From Sulfuriferula sp047300855 (GTDB lineage: Bacteria; Pseudomonadota; Gammaproteobacteria; Burkholderiales; Sulfuriferulaceae), in the NCBI RefSeq assembly GCF_047300855.1, contig NZ_CP170197.1:3224001-3288000 (forward strand): DNA of 64,000 bases, given 5' to 3'. The notes beneath the pieces are model-generated. The model was not told where the DNA came from. It saw only the letters and a program-made list of their open reading frames with translations, and did no database searches. This document shows positions 62,304 to 64,000 of this stretch, piece after piece. Both the position numbers and the translations under genes were made by a program. The stretch's first letter is position 1. The number at the start of each line of letters is the position of its first letter.

Positions 62304-62768
62304 CTCCTTGACCGGGGCGCCTTGTGCAACGCCTTCGAATTCGGTTCGCCCGGTGAAACTCTCCGGGTTTGCAAAAACGGCTTGCGCGGTTCCAGTCCCG
62401 TTCACTCTGGGATTCGCACAAACGAAATCCCAAGTGTATTTATTTCCAACATGCGTGGGGTTCTGGGCAGTGCATCCGGATTTATTTTGATAAAAGCTGG
62501 GCGGGATTTTTTGGTCAGCCATTTTCTGGGTCACGCAGACATTGGACGTGGCCGCGCCATTCTGTATGGGTGGTATATCTACGCCATGCTGCTTGGCCAG
62601 ATTCATTAACATCTGCATTTGATCGGGCGGAATCTGTGACGCCAGCTTCAACAGGTCTGAGGTCGTGGTGATTTCCCATAATCCGGGTCGCATGTCGTTT
62701 TCTGCCGAATAGGCTGTTGATACCGGCAATGCGGATACCAGAATCAGGGCAAGTAGGGTTTTGTGCAT
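62241..62768 (-). CDS. exported DUF3617 family protein
   Basis: From ATG 62768 this gives 175 residues with a signal peptide (KTLLALILVSALPVSTAYSA). The mature part has DUF3617 features: MRPGLWEITTTSDL near the N-terminus, a Cys pair (NVCVTQKMAD and SGCTAQNPT) and a WDFVCANPRVNGTGTAQ segment, ending in SADCGTVKPPQ. Cysteines suggest disulfides in the periplasm. Function of the family is unknown. The last codons are repeated, in decayed form, beside the nitronate monooxygenase gene 16 kb away. An in-frame extension of 19 residues upstream is unlikely since it lacks signal character. Confidence 0.85.
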   Translation of the reverse strand: MHKTLLALILVSALPVSTAYSAENDMRPGLWEITTTSDLLKLASQIPPDQMQMLMNLAKQHGVDIPPIQNGAATSNVCVTQKMADQKIPPSFYQNKSGCTAQNPTHVGNKYTWDFVCANPRVNGTGTAQAVFANPESFTGRTEFEGVAQGAPVKEHADISGRWMSADCGTVKPPQ

Positions 62769-62929
62769 TGAGTCTCCTGTATGCAATGAATTGACACAAC
62801 TTTCAGAGAGCGTATCGCCCGGCAAGTTCAGAATATCGCAGATTCGACTGATGGATTGTCATGGCCGTGTCAAGATGGCTCTCTGTGACCAACTATTTTT
62901 CAGGTTAGATTTTTCCAAACTAAAACACC

Positions 62930-64000
62930 ATGAAAAACGCCCTTGATACCGTACTGGCCTACCACCAGCGCACCAAACATCATTTCCAGCGTTATGCCGC
63001 CGGGCCGGGCGGCCTGGACTGGAAAAACCAGCCCGATCCTTTTCGCCGTTTTACCGGCAGTCCGTTACTGGCGCTGCCTTTGCTGGCTGCAGGGTCATAT
63101 CCAGCGTACGCCGACCTGTACACGCCGGGGAAGATCGCGCCGCAAGCGCTCACGTTGAACAGTATCGCCGCCCTGTTTGAGCTTGCTTTCGGTCTCTCCG
63201 CCTGGAAGCAATACGATGACACGCGCTGGGCGCTGCGCTGCAACCCGTCCAGCGGCAATCTGCACCCGACCGAGGCGTACCTGGTGAGCGCGGGCTGCGA
63301 GGGGGTCGAGGACGGCGTGCATCATTATGTGAGCCGCGACCATCTGCTTGAGCAGCGCTGCCGCTTCGATACGGCAAGCAACGGCAGTGAGCGAATTTTG
63401 CCGCCCGCTTCTTTTCTGCTGGGGCTGTCTTCGATCCACTGGCGCGAAGCCTGGAAATACGGCGAGCGCGCGTTTCGCTATTGCCAGCATGACGTCGGCC
63501 ACGCGATCGCTGCCGCGCGCTATGCCGCCGCGACGCTGGGCTGGCAGGTACAGGTGCTGAGCACATGGAGCGACGCGGAGATCGGTGCGATCCTCGGCGT
63601 AGATCGCGACCAGGATTTTGATGCTGCCGAGCATGAATCGCCGGATGCGATGTTGCTGGTGACGGTGTCAGCGCCGGGTTGCGCCGCCGCCGAACCCGAC
63701 GCCGTCACGCTGGTACATGCTGCCCGACGCGGCCAATGGCAAGGGCACGCCAATGTGCTTGCTGCACACCATTCGCACCAATGGCCGGTGATTGACGAGG
63801 TGGCGCTTGCCAGCGCGAAACCCGAAACGCAGGAAGCCGCCTGGCAGGCCCCCGAGTTGCCCGAGCCGGTGGCTGGCGGGTGGGGTCACACTGCTGTCGA
63901 AATCATCCGCCAGCGGCGCAGCGCGCAAGCCTTCGACGGTGTCTCCACATTACCTGCCGAGGCTTTCTACCGCATGCTGGACCTGACCTTGCCACGCCAG
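62930..64000 (+). CDS. SagB/nitroreductase-family FMN protein, 3' end cut by window
   Basis: The frame is open from ATG 62930 for 357 codons to the right edge. It resembles SagB-type dehydrogenases with two nitroreductase-like domains: WALRCNPSSGNLHPTEAYLV matches the first FMN-binding motif of SagB, and VEIIRQRRSAQAFDGVSTLP opens the second domain near residue 320. SagB enzymes dehydrogenate azolines in peptide natural products; stand-alone homologues are of unknown role. No precursor peptide or cyclodehydratase is in the window, so a stand-alone redox role is more likely. GC content and codon use match the host. The AT-rich 104-bp gap before the start probably holds its promoter. Confidence 0.85.
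   Translation, partial: MKNALDTVLAYHQRTKHHFQRYAAGPGGLDWKNQPDPFRRFTGSPLLALPLLAAGSYPAYADLYTPGKIAPQALTLNSIAALFELAFGLSAWKQYDDTRWALRCNPSSGNLHPTEAYLVSAGCEGVEDGVHHYVSRDHLLEQRCRFDTASNGSERILPPASFLLGLSSIHWREAWKYGERAFRYCQHDVGHAIAAARYAAATLGWQVQVLSTWSDAEIGAILGVDRDQDFDAAEHESPDAMLLVTVSAPGCAAAEPDAVTLVHAARRGQWQGHANVLAAHHSHQWPVIDEVALASAKPETQEAAWQAPELPEPVAGGWGHTAVEIIRQRRSAQAFDGVSTLPAEAFYRMLDLTLPRQ

Overview
The window looks like a chromosomal segment of a GC-rich betaproteobacterium, probably a Nitrosomonadales-type respiratory generalist of low-oxygen habitats. This placement is inferred from gene content and family style (narXL–narK1K2–narGHJI with a linked parvulin, the AddAB-like pair found in Betaproteobacteria, argJ next to a DUF815 ATPase, DUF3820 and DUF3617 proteins). 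It was not tested by a search. No rRNA, tRNA or CRISPR array was seen.

Left part (1-14 kb): a low-oxygen and oxidative-stress block. An edge-truncated kinase/ATPase is followed by decayed stress genes (a USP-like and a Lon-like remnant) and an intact ribosome hibernation factor. Next come rubredoxin reductase, rubredoxin and rubrerythrin downstream of oxyR, with a candidate OxyR operator in front of rubrerythrin. Two glycine-zipper proteins, two OmpA-like envelope proteins, an L,D-transpeptidase coupled to a DUF882 peptidase, and katG follow. A decayed monofunctional catalase start lies directly upstream of katG.

Middle (14-42 kb): a glycosyltransferase, a PepSY/two-component locus, and an AT-richer two-gene island (DUF3010 protein plus an intact Ser/Thr kinase, overlapping start and stop). 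After these come a glycine-zipper protein, a tripartite RND efflux system, a COG4705-like membrane protein, argJ-DUF815, mobA with an ArnT-like glycosyltransferase, rpmE, rho, trxA, fdxA, an AddB-like/AddA-like helicase-nuclease pair and an extradiol dioxygenase-like protein.

Right part (42-64 kb): a complete IS1182-type element with 18-bp terminal repeats, beside an AT-rich gene for a HEPN-like protein. A 16-kb nitrate respiration module follows: nitronate monooxygenase, SQR-like flavoprotein, parvulin, narI, narJ, narH, narG, narK2, narK1 and, divergently, narX-narL. This module is bracketed by two direct copies of a segment of about 330 bp carrying a DUF3820 gene. The left copy also keeps the decayed tail of a DUF3617 gene whose intact form follows the right copy, so the module appears to have been inserted, or duplicated around, at that locus. 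A SagB-like nitroreductase runs off the right edge.

How the genes fit together: NarX-NarL probably senses nitrate and controls narK1K2GHJI, and MobA (elsewhere in the window) makes the guanylated molybdenum cofactor NarG needs. OxyR with rubrerythrin and KatG forms the peroxide response. The most system-like unexplained units are the DUF3010-kinase pair and the HEPN gene next to the insertion sequence.
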